A DNA stretch of 64,000 nucleotides, from positions 1 to 64,000 of the forward strand of contig NKIQ01000005.1 of NCBI GenBank assembly GCA_002256005.1, given 5' to 3'. Origin of the DNA: Alphaproteobacteria bacterium PA4 (GTDB lineage Bacteria; Pseudomonadota; Alphaproteobacteria; Sphingomonadales; Sphingomonadaceae). Below are positions 10,422 through 19,090 of the stretch, piece after piece. The notes under the pieces are model-generated. The model was not told where the DNA came from, ran no database searches, and saw only the letters and a program-made list of their open reading frames with translations. The translations under genes and the position numbers were made by a program. The first letter of the stretch is position 1. Every line of letters starts with the position of its first letter.

Positions 10422-11591
10422 GTGAAGCCGCCATCAGTTCATGCCATCATCGTCGCCGCCGGCGCCGGCCTGCGCGCCGGTGGCGGCCTGCCTAAGCAAT
10501 ATCGCCGCGTCGGCGGCGCGCCGCTGCTGCGCCATGCGGTGATGCGGTTGCAGGCGCATGGCGGTATCGACGCCATCAGCGTCGTCATCAACCCGGCCGA
10601 CCGCGCGCTGTATGACGCAGCCGTTGCCGGCCTCGGCCTGGGCGAGCCTGTTGCCGGCGGTGCCACCCGCCAGCAATCGGTGCGGCACGGGCTGGAGGCG
10701 CTGGCCGCATCCCCGCCCGATCTGGTGCTGGTCCATGATGCGGCGCGCGCCTTTGTGCCCGATGCCATGCTCGATGCGCTGCTGGCGGCGCTCGCCGACA
10801 ATGATGGCGCGGTGCCGGCGCTGACGGTGGTCGACAGCCTCAGGCGCGGCGACACGCATTACCGCGCCGCCGTCGACCGCGATGGCCTGTTCCGCGTGCA
10901 GACGCCCCAGGCCTTCCGCTACGCCGCCCTGCTCGCCGCCCACCGTGCCGCCGCCGATGGCGCCACCGACGAACTGGCCATCGCCATGGCCGCCGGGCTC
11001 AATGTTGCCGTCACTCCCGGCGACGAACGCGCCTTCAAGGTGACAGAGCCGCAGGACTTCGCCAAGGCAGAGGCCATGCTCAGCGCCGATTCGCCCACCG
11101 CCTACGCCAGCCGCGCCGCCAGCGGTTTCGATGTCCACCGCTTCGGCCCCGGCGACCATGTCTGGCTGTGCGGCGTCCAGATCCCGCACACGCACGGCCT
11201 CATCGGCCACAGCGATGCCGATGCCGGGCTGCACGCGCTCACCGACGCGCTGCTCGGTACCATCAGCGCCGGCGATATCGGCGACCATTTCCCGCCGTCC
11301 GACGCCAGATGGCGCGGCGCCGCCTCCGACCAGTTTCTCGCCCATGCCGCCACGCTGGTGCGCGCCGCTGGCGGCATCATCGATCATGTCGATGTCACGC
11401 TGATCTGCGAACGCCCCAAGATCGGCCCGCACCGCGCGGCCATGCGCCAGCGCATCGCCGCCATCCTCGGCCTCGCCCTGCCCCAGGTCTCGGTCAAGGC
11501 CACCACTACCGAAATGCTCGGCTTCACCGGCCGCAGCGAAGGGCTGGCGGCGCAGGCGATGGCCAGCGTCCGCCTGCCCCTGAAGGACTGA
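10422..11591 (+). CDS. ispDF: bifunctional IspD/IspF of the MEP isoprenoid pathway
   Basis: Fusion enzyme: residues about 1-225 are 2-C-methyl-D-erythritol 4-phosphate cytidylyltransferase ([18 protein letters not shown] nucleotide site; [10 protein letters not shown]), residues about 230-389 are 2-C-methyl-D-erythritol 2,4-cyclodiphosphate synthase (GFDVHRF metal ligands, [16 protein letters not shown], ending in [16 protein letters not shown]). IspDF fusions are typical of alphaproteobacteria. GTG start. The next MEP enzyme here, ispG, is about 43 kb away. The downstream cinA-like gene begins 2 nt after the stop. Confidence 0.97.
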   Translation: MKPPSVHAIIVAAGAGLRAGGGLPKQYRRVGGAPLLRHAVMRLQAHGGIDAISVVINPADRALYDAAVAGLGLGEPVAGGATRQQSVRHGLEALAASPPDLVLVHDAARAFVPDAMLDALLAALADNDGAVPALTVVDSLRRGDTHYRAAVDRDGLFRVQTPQAFRYAALLAAHRAAADGATDELAIAMAAGLNVAVTPGDERAFKVTEPQDFAKAEAMLSADSPTAYASRAASGFDVHRFGPGDHVWLCGVQIPHTHGLIGHSDADAGLHALTDALLGTISAGDIGDHFPPSDARWRGAASDQFLAHAATLVRAAGGIIDHVDVTLICERPKIGPHRAAMRQRIAAILGLALPQVSVKATTTEMLGFTGRSEGLAAQAMASVRLPLKD

Positions 11592-11593
11592 CG

Positions 11594-12310
11594 ATGGACC
11601 CCGAACTGCTGGCCCTGGCCGAAGACGTGCTCGCCGCCAATCGCGCCGCCGGCCGCTGCATCGTCACCGCCGAAAGCTGCACCGGCGGCCTGGTCGCCGC
11701 CGCGCTCACCGAAATCGCCGGCGCGTCGGACGTTTTCGAACGCGGCTATGTCACCTATTCCAACGAAGCCAAGATGGAAGCCATCGGCGTCAACCGCGAC
11801 ATCCTCGAAACCTTCGGCGCCGTCTCCGTCGCCGTCGCCTGGGCCATGGCGCAGGGCGCGCTCAAGCACAGCCATGCCGATACCGCCGTCGCCATCACCG
11901 GCATCGCCGGCCCCGGCGGCGGCAGCGACAAGAAACCCGTCGGCACCGTTGTCTTCGCCCGCGCCACCCGCGACGGCGATCCGGATATCGTCGTTGCCGA
12001 CACCCGCCACTTCGGCGATCTGGGCCGCACCGAGATCCGGCGGCAGGCGGCACTTGTGGCGCTGGCGCTGTTGTTGCCGGAGGCAAAAAACCTTGGAGGT
12101 CCTCATGCCCCGTCCCGTCCGCCTGATCGGCCTGCCGACCGACAGCAATTCCAGCTTTCTGCGCGGGGCGGCCAAGGCACCGCCACTGATCCGCGCCCAG
12201 CTGTTTTCCCCGCATGGCAATATGGCGGCGGAGACTGGCGCGGAGATCGGGCGGGACGTGTTGCTGGAGGATGCCGGCGATCTGGCGCTCGGCGAGACCG
12301 CGGCCGATGA
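11594..12310 (+). CDS. CinA C-terminal domain nicotinamide-nucleotide amidohydrolase (PncC type)
   Basis: Deamidates NMN to nicotinate mononucleotide in pyridine nucleotide salvage. The first about 160 residues are a complete CinA C-terminal domain: TAESCTGGLVAAALTEIAG with the catalytic Ser, GYVTYSNEAK, AITGIAGPGGGSDKKPVGTV. Family members end near residue 160-165, but this frame has no stop until 12310 and reads 206 nt into the following gene, adding about 70 residues of unconserved sequence. At 12085-12091 lies A-AAA-AAC in the reading phase of a -1 slippery heptamer; a -1 shift, or one extra A in the A6 tract, would end the protein at about 12124. The enzyme is certain, the true 3' end is not. 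Confidence 0.85.
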   Translation: MDPELLALAEDVLAANRAAGRCIVTAESCTGGLVAAALTEIAGASDVFERGYVTYSNEAKMEAIGVNRDILETFGAVSVAVAWAMAQGALKHSHADTAVAITGIAGPGGGSDKKPVGTVVFARATRDGDPDIVVADTRHFGDLGRTEIRRQAALVALALLLPEAKNLGGPHAPSRPPDRPADRQQFQLSARGGQGTATDPRPAVFPAWQYGGGDWRGDRAGRVAGGCRRSGARRDRGR

Positions 12311-12902
12311 TGCGCTGATCAGCGCGGCGGTGCGGCAGGCGCTGGCAGATGGCGCGGCGCCGCTGCTGCTGGGCGGCGATCATTGGGTGACGGCGCCGAT
12401 CCTGGCCGGCGTCGCGGCGCTGCGGGGCCCGGTCACCATCCTGCATGTCGATGCGCACAGCGATTGCTATGAAGATTTCGAAGGCAATCCACGCAGCCAT
12501 GCCTCGCCCTTTGCGCGGATTCTGGAGGCCGGCCATGCCAGCCGGCTGGTGCAGATCGGCATCCGCACCCAGACGGCGCATCTGCGCGATCAGGCCCGGC
12601 GCTACGGCATCGAGGTGGTGCCGATGCGCGATTTCACGCCGGCGGCGGTGCCGCGCCTGACGGGGCCGGTCTATGTCTCGATCGATCTCGATGGGCTGGA
12701 CCCGGCCTTTGCGCCCGGCGTGTCGCACCATGAACCGGGCGGGCTGAGCGTGCGGCAGCTGCTGGATGTGCTGCACGGCATCGATGCGCCGGTGGTGGGG
12801 GCGGATATCGTCGAATATAATCCCGACCGGGATATCAATGCCATGACGGCGTGCGTGGCGGCGAAGCTGGTCAAGGAACTGGCCGCGCTGATGGCGCGCT
12901 GA
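12105..12902 (+). CDS. agmatinase/arginase (ureohydrolase) family protein
   Basis: Binuclear Mn ureohydrolase fold enzyme; the exact substrate (agmatine, arginine or another guanidino compound) cannot be set from sequence. Metal-site motifs in order: GGDHWVT, HVDAHSDCYE, SIDLDGLDPAFAPGVSHHEPGG. 265 residues, slightly short for the family. The ATG at 12105 follows a strong RBS (TTGGAGG) and lies inside the overlapping end of the cinA-like frame. A palindromic repeat pair follows the stop. Confidence 0.88.
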   Translation: MPRPVRLIGLPTDSNSSFLRGAAKAPPLIRAQLFSPHGNMAAETGAEIGRDVLLEDAGDLALGETAADDALISAAVRQALADGAAPLLLGGDHWVTAPILAGVAALRGPVTILHVDAHSDCYEDFEGNPRSHASPFARILEAGHASRLVQIGIRTQTAHLRDQARRYGIEVVPMRDFTPAAVPRLTGPVYVSIDLDGLDPAFAPGVSHHEPGGLSVRQLLDVLHGIDAPVVGADIVEYNPDRDINAMTACVAAKLVKELAALMAR

Positions 12903-12918
12903 TGGCGCGCTGACGCCT

Positions 12919-13051
12919 ACCTCCCCCCGCCGGCGGGAGGTCGGACTCGCGAAGCGAGCCGGGAGAGGGGTTGCTCATGTGGGTACGAGAGAGACCCCTC
13001 ACCCGGCTCGCGCAAGAGCGCGAGTCCGACCTCTCCCTCAAGGGGAGAGGT
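12919..13051. repeat. palindromic repeat doublet, family A
   Basis: Two inverted copies around a spacer of about 23 nt. Each copy has a hairpin (ACCTC-C-rich...G-rich-GAGGT; right copy CTCTCCCTCAAGGGGAGAG) next to a second imperfect hairpin (CGGACTCG...CGAGCCGGGAGAGGGG). Lies between the convergent agmatinase and ratA genes, and its right hairpin overlaps the last codons of ratA. Same family as the elements at 17290, 17681, 18524, 18708, 44041, 49617 and 57043. Confidence 0.9.
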
Positions 13052-13490
13052 GTTTTTCGCCCCGCCCGTAAATCGCCGCCGCGCGCTCCTCGAACGCGCC
13101 TACCATGCGCCGGAACGCCTCGTGGAACACCATCCCGGCCAGGGCTTCGAACATCTTGTTCTTGAATTCGAAATCGACGCTGAAATCCACGGCGCAGCCG
13201 CCGGGCGCGGCGCGGAACGCCCAGTCGTTCTTGAGATATTTCAGCGGCCCGTCGACATAATCGACATGGACGCTCAGCGGCCGGTCCAGCGTCACCCGGC
13301 TGGTGAAGCGTTCGCGCAGCGACTTGAAGCCGACGACCATGTCCGCCACCACGATGGTGCCGTCGTTGGAGCGGATGCGCATCGCCTGCACCCAGGGCAG
13401 GAATTCGGCATAGCGGCCGATGTCCGCCACCAGATCGAACATCTGTTCGGGCGTATAGGGCAGCTCCCGCGTTTCGGCGTGGCGCGGCAT
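13038..13490 (-). CDS. RatA/COQ10-type START-domain protein
   Basis: Type II toxin-antitoxin RatA and coenzyme-Q-binding COQ10 family (SRPBCC/START fold); in alphaproteobacteria probably a ubiquinone-binding respiratory protein rather than a toxin. 150 residues; family landmarks are the start [20 protein letters not shown] (20 residues), FLPWVQAMRI, and FKNKMFEALAGMVFHEAFRRM towards the end. The ATG overlaps the lipA stop (TAATG), so the two are coupled. The last residues (KHLSP) and the TGA stop are read from the loop of a family A palindrome, so the natural C-terminus has been replaced by repeat sequence. Confidence 0.85.
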   Translation of the reverse strand: MPRHAETRELPYTPEQMFDLVADIGRYAEFLPWVQAMRIRSNDGTIVVADMVVGFKSLRERFTSRVTLDRPLSVHVDYVDGPLKYLKNDWAFRAAPGGCAVDFSVDFEFKNKMFEALAGMVFHEAFRRMVGAFEERAAAIYGRGEKHLSP

Positions 13491-14404
13491 TATCCCGCGC
13501 GCGCCCGCCGCTTCGCCTGCATTTCCGCAAAATCGGCACCGGCATGATAGGAAGACCGCGTCAGCGGCGAGGCGGCGACCTGCAGAAAGCCCTTCGACCG
13601 CGCCACGGCGGCATAGGCGGCGAAGGTCGCCGGCGTCACGAATTCCTGCACCTTGGCGTGGCGCGGCGTCGGTTGCAGATATTGGCCGACGGTGAGAAAA
13701 TCGACACCGGCGGAGCGCATGTCGTCCCACACCTGGTGCAGTTCCTGCGCGGTTTCGCCCAGCCCGACCATGACGCCCGATTTGGTGAACACCTGATCGT
13801 TCAGCGATTTGACCTGATCGAGCAGGCGCAGCGAATGGTAATAGCGCGCGCCGGGGCGGATGGTCGGATAGAGCCGCGGCACGGTTTCGAGATTGTGATT
13901 ATAGACGTCCGGCCCGGCGGCGACGATGGTTTCGACCGCGCGCTTCGCCTTGTTGCGGAAATCCGGCGTCAGGATCTCGATCGTCGTGTTCGGCGCATGC
14001 TTGCGCAGTTCCTCGATCACCTTGACGAAATGGCCGGCGCCGCCGTCGGGCAGGTCATCACGGTCGACCGAGGTGATGACGATATGTTCAAGCCCGAGCG
14101 CGCCGGCGGCTTCGGCGACATGCGCCGGCTCCAGCGGGTCGACCTTGCCCGGCATGCCGGTCTTGACGTTGCAAAAGGCGCAGGCGCGGGTGCAGGTATC
14201 GCCCAGGATCATCACCGTGGCGTGCTTCTGGCTCCAGCATTCGCCGATATTGGGGCAGGCCGCTTCCTCGCAGACGGTGTTGAGGTTCAGCCGCCGCATC
14301 AGCGCGCGGGTTTCGGCAAAGGCGACGGAGGTCGGCGCCCGCACGCGCAGCCAGTCCGGCTTGCGGACGCGGGGGACATCGAGGATGGGGCTGGCTTCGC
14401 TCAT
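13490..14404 (-). CDS. lipA: lipoyl synthase LipA
   Basis: Radical-SAM enzyme inserting two sulfurs into octanoyl groups on lipoyl domains. Auxiliary cluster [12 protein letters not shown], radical-SAM cluster [10 protein letters not shown], then the conserved [13 protein letters not shown] and the C-terminal [13 protein letters not shown] take the ATG at 14404 (304 residues); an upstream ATG at 14515 would add 37 non-conserved residues. Functionally linked to the lipoyl-bearing PdhB and PdhC encoded just downstream in the window. Confidence 0.97.
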   Translation of the reverse strand: MSEASPILDVPRVRKPDWLRVRAPTSVAFAETRALMRRLNLNTVCEEAACPNIGECWSQKHATVMILGDTCTRACAFCNVKTGMPGKVDPLEPAHVAEAAGALGLEHIVITSVDRDDLPDGGAGHFVKVIEELRKHAPNTTIEILTPDFRNKAKRAVETIVAAGPDVYNHNLETVPRLYPTIRPGARYYHSLRLLDQVKSLNDQVFTKSGVMVGLGETAQELHQVWDDMRSAGVDFLTVGQYLQPTPRHAKVQEFVTPATFAAYAAVARSKGFLQVAASPLTRSSYHAGADFAEMQAKRRARAG

Positions 14405-14553
14405 GCTGCCGGAATAGCCGCTGTGCCGCGCCTTGCCAATGCGCCCGCGCCGCAGGGCAATCATGCCGCACGGGCATATCGGCGTTGCGGCGCCGCCCTC
14501 TCGCCTGCTACGCAAGGCCCCCGTCGTGCGCGACGCTGCCCAGGTGCCCGCCC

Positions 14554-15231
14554 ATGCCCGAATTTCGTTCCCTCATCGAAGGTTACCGCCGCTTCCGCTC
14601 CTCCGATTACATCGAGCAGCGCCAGCGCTACGATGCCCTCGCCAACAAGGGGCAGAGCCCCAAGGTCATGGTCATCGCCTGTTCGGACAGCCGGGTCGAT
14701 CCGACGCGGGTGTTCGATACCGAACCCGGCCAGATGTTCGTGCTGCGCAACGTCGCCAATCTGGTGCCGCCCTATGTGCCCGATGATGGCCTGCATGGCG
14801 TTTCGGCCGCGGTCGAATATGCGGTGACGCAGCTGGAGGTGCACCATATCGTCGTGCTCGGCCATGCCCGCTGCGGCGGCATTGCCGCGTCCTTTTCCGG
14901 CCAGTTCGATGGCGCCGAACATGGCGCCGGCGGCTTCATCGGTCACTGGATGTCGATGATCGCCCCGGCGCGGGACCGCATTCGCGCCGCCGCCGAAATC
15001 TCGCCCGATATCGATGCCCATGCCGCGCTGGAGCTGGAGGCGATCCGCATCAGCCTGGCCAATCTGCGCAGCTTTCCCTTCATCGCCGCCGCCGAAGCCG
15101 CCGGCACGCTGCAATTGCAGGGGGCGCTGTTCGATATCGCTGATGGGGTGCTGCGCGTGCTCGACAAGGCGAGCGGCCGGTTTGTGCCGGTCGGGATGGA
15201 TTGGGACCTGGCCAGCGACAGCCAGCACTGA
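14554..15231 (+). CDS. beta-class carbonic anhydrase
   Basis: Zn enzyme interconverting CO2 and bicarbonate. Zinc ligands and dyad are visible: CSDSRVDP (Cys, Asp, Arg) and HARCGG (His, Cys). 225 residues from the ATG at 14554; cytoplasmic, no signal peptide. The frame is open further upstream but the sequence before [11 protein letters not shown] is not family-like. Divergent from lipA with a 149-nt gap. Confidence 0.95.
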   Translation: MPEFRSLIEGYRRFRSSDYIEQRQRYDALANKGQSPKVMVIACSDSRVDPTRVFDTEPGQMFVLRNVANLVPPYVPDDGLHGVSAAVEYAVTQLEVHHIVVLGHARCGGIAASFSGQFDGAEHGAGGFIGHWMSMIAPARDRIRAAAEISPDIDAHAALELEAIRISLANLRSFPFIAAAEAAGTLQLQGALFDIADGVLRVLDKASGRFVPVGMDWDLASDSQH

Positions 15232-15424
15232 ACCCTGCTGCGGCGTTGCCGACAGCGCGCATTTTCAACGCGATGAAACCCGAAAGGTCGCGTCCGATAC
15301 AAACAGGGGGGCTGCACCGGACGCGACCAATACGATCTGATGTGACAGCGAGGGCAGTCGCTGCGACACCATTGGGTGACCGCTGAGGCAATCTAACCAT
15401 TCTGTAATAAAGTTCAAGACCCGA

Positions 15425-15463
15425 ACAAAAAAAATGCGACAAAAATGGTAGCAATTTTGTCGC
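15425..15463 (-). terminator. rho-independent terminator of the pyruvate dehydrogenase operon
   Basis: A perfect 9-bp stem GCGACAAAA/TTTTGTCGC (15436-15444 with 15455-15463) is followed on the minus strand by A and eight T (15427-15434). It sits 17 nt after the stop of the last gene (15480) of the operon starting at ftsB/pdhA. The remaining 15232-15424 contains nothing I recognise. Confidence 0.88.
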
Positions 15464-15479
15464 AGGGTCGCGCGTGCCG

Positions 15480-15854
15480 TCAGCGCGGCGGTTCGTCGAA
15501 CAGATAACCGCCGCCGGAACGGGCGCCGGCGCGTTGCTCGACCCATTGCTTGTGCGCCCGGAACCCGCAGAAATAGCTGCCGGCGGCGCCGACCGTGCTG
15601 CAGCTGCCGATGCTGCCTGAATCATAATCGAACAGCGCGTTGCGTTCGCGCGAGACGCTGACGCTGTTGCGGCTGCCGCGATCGGGCGGGGTCGGCAGCG
15701 GCAGGCGAAACGGCGATTTCGGCGGGTCCTTGTCGGCGCAGACGACAATCTCGCCCGGTTTCGCCTTGGGGCAGAGCGCGCTCAGGATCGGCGGGATCGG
15801 TTCGGCCGCGGCCGGGCCGGCGAGCAGCAGTATCGACACCAGCCTCGCCCGCAC
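15480..15854 (-). CDS. small secreted protein of unknown function
   Basis: 124 residues from a GTG start 25 nt after lpdA. An N-terminal hydrophobic segment ending LAGPAAAEP suggests Sec export. The mature part has a repeated-Cys pattern (ALCPK, VVCADK, GSCST, YFCGF) that could form two disulfides, and a Pro/Arg-rich middle. I do not recognise the family. Its place at the end of the operon and just before the terminator suggests co-transcription with lpdA; no functional link is evident. Confidence 0.65.
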   Translation of the reverse strand: MRARLVSILLLAGPAAAEPIPPILSALCPKAKPGEIVVCADKDPPKSPFRLPLPTPPDRGSRNSVSVSRERNALFDYDSGSIGSCSTVGAAGSYFCGFRAHKQWVEQRAGARSGGGYLFDEPPR

Positions 15855-15879
15855 GCCGCCACTCCACGCTTACCAGGCG

Positions 15880-17277
15880 CTAATAATGCAACGCCCGGCC
15901 ATAGGCGTCCAGCACGCTTTCATGCATCATTTCCGACAGCGTCGGGTGCGCGAACACCGTGTGCATCAGCTCCGCCTCGGTGGTTTCCAGCCCGCGGGCG
16001 ATGACATAGCCCTGGATCAGCTCGGTCACCTCGGCGCCGACCATGTGCGCACCGAGCAGCTCGCCGGTCGTCGCATCGAACACCGTCTTGATGAAGCCTT
16101 CCGCCTCGCCCAGCGCGATGGCCTTGCCATTGCCGATGAACGGGAATTTGCCGACCTTGACAGTGTGCCCGGCGGCTTTCGCCTTGGCCTCGGTCAGCCC
16201 GACGCTGGCCACCTGCGGGCGCGAATAGGTGCAGCCGGGGATGTTCCAATTGGTGAAGGCATGCGGGTGCAGCCCGGCGATGTTTTCGACGCAGACTATG
16301 CCTTCATGGCTGGCCTTGTGCGCCAGCCAGGGTGGGCCGGTGACATCACCGATGGCGTGCAGGCCGGCGACATTGGTCTGGCCATAGCCATTGACGACAA
16401 TATGGCCGCGGTTGGTTGCGACGCCCAGCGCCTCCAGCCCGATAGTCTCGGTGTTCGGCACGATGCCGATGGCGACGATGACATGGCTGAACGTCTCGAC
16501 CGCGGCCTTGCCATCGGCGGTAGTGATCGTTGCCGTCACCGCGTCCGCCCCCGGCGTCACATCGCTGACTTTCGTTGCGGACAGGATGCGCATGCCCTGC
16601 TTCGTCAGCGTCTTCGCCATGAAGGCGCTGACCTCCTCATCCTCCACCGGCAGGATGCGATCGAGCATTTCGACCACCGTCACATCGGCGCCCATGTCAT
16701 TGTAGAAGCTGGCGAATTCGATGCCGATGGCGCCGGAGCCGATGACCAGCAATTTCGTCGGCATGGCCGGCGGCACCATGGCGTGGCGATAGGTCCACAC
16801 CCGCTCGCCATCGGCCGGCACGCCGGGCAGGTCGCGGGCGCGGGCGCCGGTGGCGATAATGACGTTCTTGGCTTGCAGCACGCGGGTCTGGTCGCCGGTG
16901 GTCACGGTCACTTCGGTGGCGCCGGTCAGCGCCCCCTGCCCTTCGACCACCGTCACCTTGTTCTTCTTCATCAGCCCCTTGACGCCGCCATTCAGCTGCG
17001 CCGCCACCTTGCGGCTGCGCTCGGTGATCTTGGCGAGATCGAACGACACGCCGGTCGCCGACAGGCCATAGGCATCGGCATGGGTCATGTAGTGATAGAC
17101 TTCCGAGGTGCGCAGCAGCGCCTTGGTCGGGATGCAGCCCCAGTTGAGGCAGATGCCGCCGAGGCGCTCGCGCTCGACAATGGCGACCTTGAGGCCGAGC
17201 TGCGCGGCGCGGATGGCGGAGACGTAACCGCCGGGGCCGGAGCCGAGGATGACGAGATCGAAGGATTCGGGGGTCAT
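15880..17277 (-). CDS. lpdA: dihydrolipoyl dehydrogenase (E3)
   Basis: FAD enzyme reoxidising dihydrolipoamide in the pyruvate dehydrogenase complex. FAD-binding GSGPGGYVSAIRAAQLG, redox disulfide GGICLNWGCIPTKALL, NAD-binding GSGAIGIEFASFY, and the C-terminal His-Glu dyad region HAHPTLSEMMHE. 465 residues, normal. The ATG overlaps the DUF559 stop by 4 nt, so this gene is translationally linked to an inserted gene. Confidence 0.97.
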   Translation of the reverse strand: MTPESFDLVILGSGPGGYVSAIRAAQLGLKVAIVERERLGGICLNWGCIPTKALLRTSEVYHYMTHADAYGLSATGVSFDLAKITERSRKVAAQLNGGVKGLMKKNKVTVVEGQGALTGATEVTVTTGDQTRVLQAKNVIIATGARARDLPGVPADGERVWTYRHAMVPPAMPTKLLVIGSGAIGIEFASFYNDMGADVTVVEMLDRILPVEDEEVSAFMAKTLTKQGMRILSATKVSDVTPGADAVTATITTADGKAAVETFSHVIVAIGIVPNTETIGLEALGVATNRGHIVVNGYGQTNVAGLHAIGDVTGPPWLAHKASHEGIVCVENIAGLHPHAFTNWNIPGCTYSRPQVASVGLTEAKAKAAGHTVKVGKFPFIGNGKAIALGEAEGFIKTVFDATTGELLGAHMVGAEVTELIQGYVIARGLETTEAELMHTVFAHPTLSEMMHESVLDAYGRALHY

Positions 17278-17765
17278 GATACAACCTTTCCCTCTCCCCT
17301 TGAGGGAGAGGGCGACTCGCCGAAGGCGAGCGGGGAGAGGGGTTCGACGCGTGCGGCGTAGATCGTCGCCATCACATCATCGGGGCGATCCAGGATATCG
17401 GCGTTCCAGAAGCGCAGCACGCGATAGCCGCGGCCGGTCAGCCAGGCGGTGCGATCGGCATCGGCGGTGCTTTCGGCATGTTGCGAACCGTCGGCCTCGA
17501 CGATCAGTCGCTGCGCCTGGCAGACGAAATCCGCGATGAACGGCCCGATGGGCTGCTGGCGACGGAATTTGAAGCGTTCGAGACGCTTGGCGCGGAGCAG
17601 GTGCCAGAGCCGGGTTTCGGCTTCGGTCATGGCGCTGCGCATGGATTTGGCGCGGTCGAGGGTAACGGGTGGGTAAGAGCCCCCTCTCCCCGCTCGACGC
17701 AAGGGCGTCGAGTCGCCCTCTCCCTCAAGGGGAGAGGGAGAGTGTGTGTGGGGAGAGGGAGCCAT
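17274..17765 (-). CDS. DUF559 endonuclease-like protein framed by palindromic repeats
   Basis: Small protein of the DUF559 family, related to the very-short-patch/restriction-endonuclease fold; activity unproven. Core at about residues 41-140: MTEAETRLWHLLRAKRLE, FKFRRQQPIGPFIADFVC, then LIVEADGSQHAES (acidic EADG...QH site) and GYRVLRFWNADIL. Both tails are repeat-coded: the N-terminal PSPLEGEGDSTPLRRAGRG from the repeat at 17681-17739 and the C-terminal EPLSPLAFGESPSPSRGEG from that at 17290-17343. Start ATG 17765 overlaps the pdhC stop (GTG 17768 is possible); an internal ATG at 17642 would give the bare 122-residue core. It interrupts the usual pdhC-lpdA order, so it was probably inserted. 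Confidence 0.85.
   Translation of the reverse strand: MAPSPHTHSPSPLEGEGDSTPLRRAGRGGSYPPVTLDRAKSMRSAMTEAETRLWHLLRAKRLERFKFRRQQPIGPFIADFVCQAQRLIVEADGSQHAESTADADRTAWLTGRGYRVLRFWNADILDRPDDVMATIYAARVEPLSPLAFGESPSPSRGEGKVVS
17290..17343. repeat. family A palindrome, single copy, left of the DUF559 core
   Basis: Hairpin CCCTCTCCCC-TTGA-GGGAGAGGG followed by CGACTCG...CGAGCGGGGAGAGGGG. Orientation is that of the left half of a normal doublet. It codes for the C-terminal tail of the DUF559 protein. Confidence 0.9.
17681..17739. repeat. family A palindrome, single copy, right of the DUF559 core
   Basis: CCCCTCTCCCCGCTCG...CGAGTCG followed by the hairpin CCCTCTCCC-TCAA-GGGGAGAGGG; an inverted partner to 17290-17343. 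The two are 337 nt apart, with the DUF559 core between them in place of the usual spacer of about 25 nt. It codes for the N-terminal tail of that protein. A further partial GGGGAGAGGG lies at 17750-17760. Confidence 0.9.
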
Positions 17766-19090
17766 CACGCCACCAGCCCCAGCGGCGCCTCGATCAGCGC
17801 CTTGAACGCCGCCATCAATTCCGCGCCATCGGCGCCATCGATGGCGCGATGGTCGAAACTGCCGGTCACCGTCATCACCGTCGCGATCGCCAGCGCGTCA
17901 CCCACCACATAGGGGCGCTTCTCGCCGGCGCCGACCGCCAGGATCATGCCCTGCGGCGGGTTGATGACCGCGTCGAACTGCTTGATGCCATACATGCCGA
18001 GGTTGCTGACGGACGCAGTGCCGCCCTGATATTCATGCGGTTGCAGCTTGCCCTCGCGCGCCTTGGTCGCCAGCGCCTGCATTTCGCTGGCGATCACCGA
18101 CAGCGGCTTGGCGTCCGCGCCGACGATGATCGGCGTGATCAGGCCATTGGGCGCCGCCACCGCCACCGAGATATCGGCGCGGGTATAGCTGATCAGCTGG
18201 TCGCCGGCGAAGCTGACATTGGCCTTGGGGCATTGCCGCAGCGCCAGCGCCAGCGCCTTGATGACCATGTCGTTGACCGACAGCTTGATCTTGCGCGGCT
18301 CCAGCGCGGCGTTGAGCTCGCCGCGCAATTTCAGCAGTGCATCGATGCGGACATCATTGGTCAGGTAGAAATGCGGCACCGTCTGCTTGGCCTCGGTGAG
18401 GCGGCGGGCGATGACCTTCCTGACATTGCCGAGCTTTTCGGCGGTGTGCGGGATGTCGGTGGTGAAGGGGGCGGCGGGGGCCGGGGCTGCCGGTGCCGGT
18501 GCCGGAGCGGCGGGCTTGGCCGGCCCCTCTCCCGGCTCGGCTTTGCCGAGTCCGACCTCTCCCCGGCGGGGAGAGGTAAGGGCGGCTTCGACATCGGCAC
18601 GGACAATGCGGCCGTTGGGGCCGCTGCCGCTGAGCGTCGTCAGATCGACGCCCTGCAACTGCGCAATCCGCCTGGCCAGCGGCGAAGCGACAACACGCGC
18701 CCCATCCACCTCCCCCCGCGGGGGGGAGGTCGGACTCGGCGCAGCCGAGCCGGGAGAGGGGCTGGCATTGACCACCGGGGCAACCGGCACCTCAGCCACC
18801 ACCGGCGCCACCAGTGCCAGCGCCGGCGCGGCCTTCGCCACCACCGCCTCGCCCTCGGCGCCCAGACGCAGGATCACCTGCCCCACCGGCACGCCTTCGG
18901 TGCCCGCGGCGACGACCAGTTCGGCGACCACGCCTTCGTCGATGCTCTCCACCTCCATCGTCGCCTTGTCGGTCTCGATTTCGGCCAGTACATCGCCGGA
19001 TTTCACCGCATCGCCGATCTTGACGAGCCATTTCGACAGCGTCCCCGTCTCCATCGTCGGCGACAGCGCGGGCATGGTGATATCGATCAT
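17765..19090 (-). CDS. pdhC: pyruvate dehydrogenase E2, dihydrolipoyl acetyltransferase
   Basis: Core of the pyruvate dehydrogenase complex; transfers acetyl groups to CoA. Lipoyl domain residues 1-78 (lipoyl-Lys in ETDKATME), E3/E1-binding domain at about 138-176 ([16 protein letters not shown]...[15 protein letters not shown]), then the catalytic domain ending in the [12 protein letters not shown] active-site motif. Both linkers around the binding domain contain repeat-coded sequence: [19 protein letters not shown] before it and [18 protein letters not shown] after it. The latter runs into an Ala/Pro-rich linker. Overlaps pdhB by 4 nt. Confidence 0.97.
   Translation of the reverse strand: MIDITMPALSPTMETGTLSKWLVKIGDAVKSGDVLAEIETDKATMEVESIDEGVVAELVVAAGTEGVPVGQVILRLGAEGEAVVAKAAPALALVAPVVAEVPVAPVVNASPSPGSAAPSPTSPPRGEVDGARVVASPLARRIAQLQGVDLTTLSGSGPNGRIVRADVEAALTSPRRGEVGLGKAEPGEGPAKPAAPAPAPAAPAPAAPFTTDIPHTAEKLGNVRKVIARRLTEAKQTVPHFYLTNDVRIDALLKLRGELNAALEPRKIKLSVNDMVIKALALALRQCPKANVSFAGDQLISYTRADISVAVAAPNGLITPIIVGADAKPLSVIASEMQALATKAREGKLQPHEYQGGTASVSNLGMYGIKQFDAVINPPQGMILAVGAGEKRPYVVGDALAIATVMTVTGSFDHRAIDGADGAELMAAFKALIEAPLGLVA
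18524..18577. repeat. family A palindrome inside pdhC (after the E3-binding domain)
   Basis: 54 nt, that is 18 codons, of the form CCCCTCTCCCGGCTCGG...CCGAGTCCGACCTCTCCCC-GGCGGGGAGAGGT, fully inside the reading frame of pdhC on the opposite strand. It codes for the segment [18 protein letters not shown] in the linker between binding and catalytic domains. Confidence 0.9.
18708..18761. repeat. family A palindrome inside pdhC (before the E3-binding domain)
   Basis: 54 nt, ACCTCCCCCCGCGGGGGGGAGGT followed by CGGACTCGG...CCGAGCCGGGAGAGGGG, in frame inside pdhC. It is inverted relative to 18524-18577, so the two copies flank the 130-nt segment coding for the subunit-binding domain, facing outward rather than inward as in normal doublets. 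Confidence 0.9.

Noticed and set aside
12919-13051. CRISPR-like array
   Set aside because: Repeated units are palindromic doublets dispersed singly over the window, not tandem direct repeats with unique spacers.
13490-14515. LipA start at 14515
   Set aside because: The extra 37 residues are Arg-rich and not LipA-like; ATG 14404 gives the expected start.
15232-15424. Possible tRNA or small RNA in the gap after the carbonic anhydrase gene
   Set aside because: No cloverleaf or conserved RNA pattern found by eye; only the operon terminator at 15425-15463 is clear.
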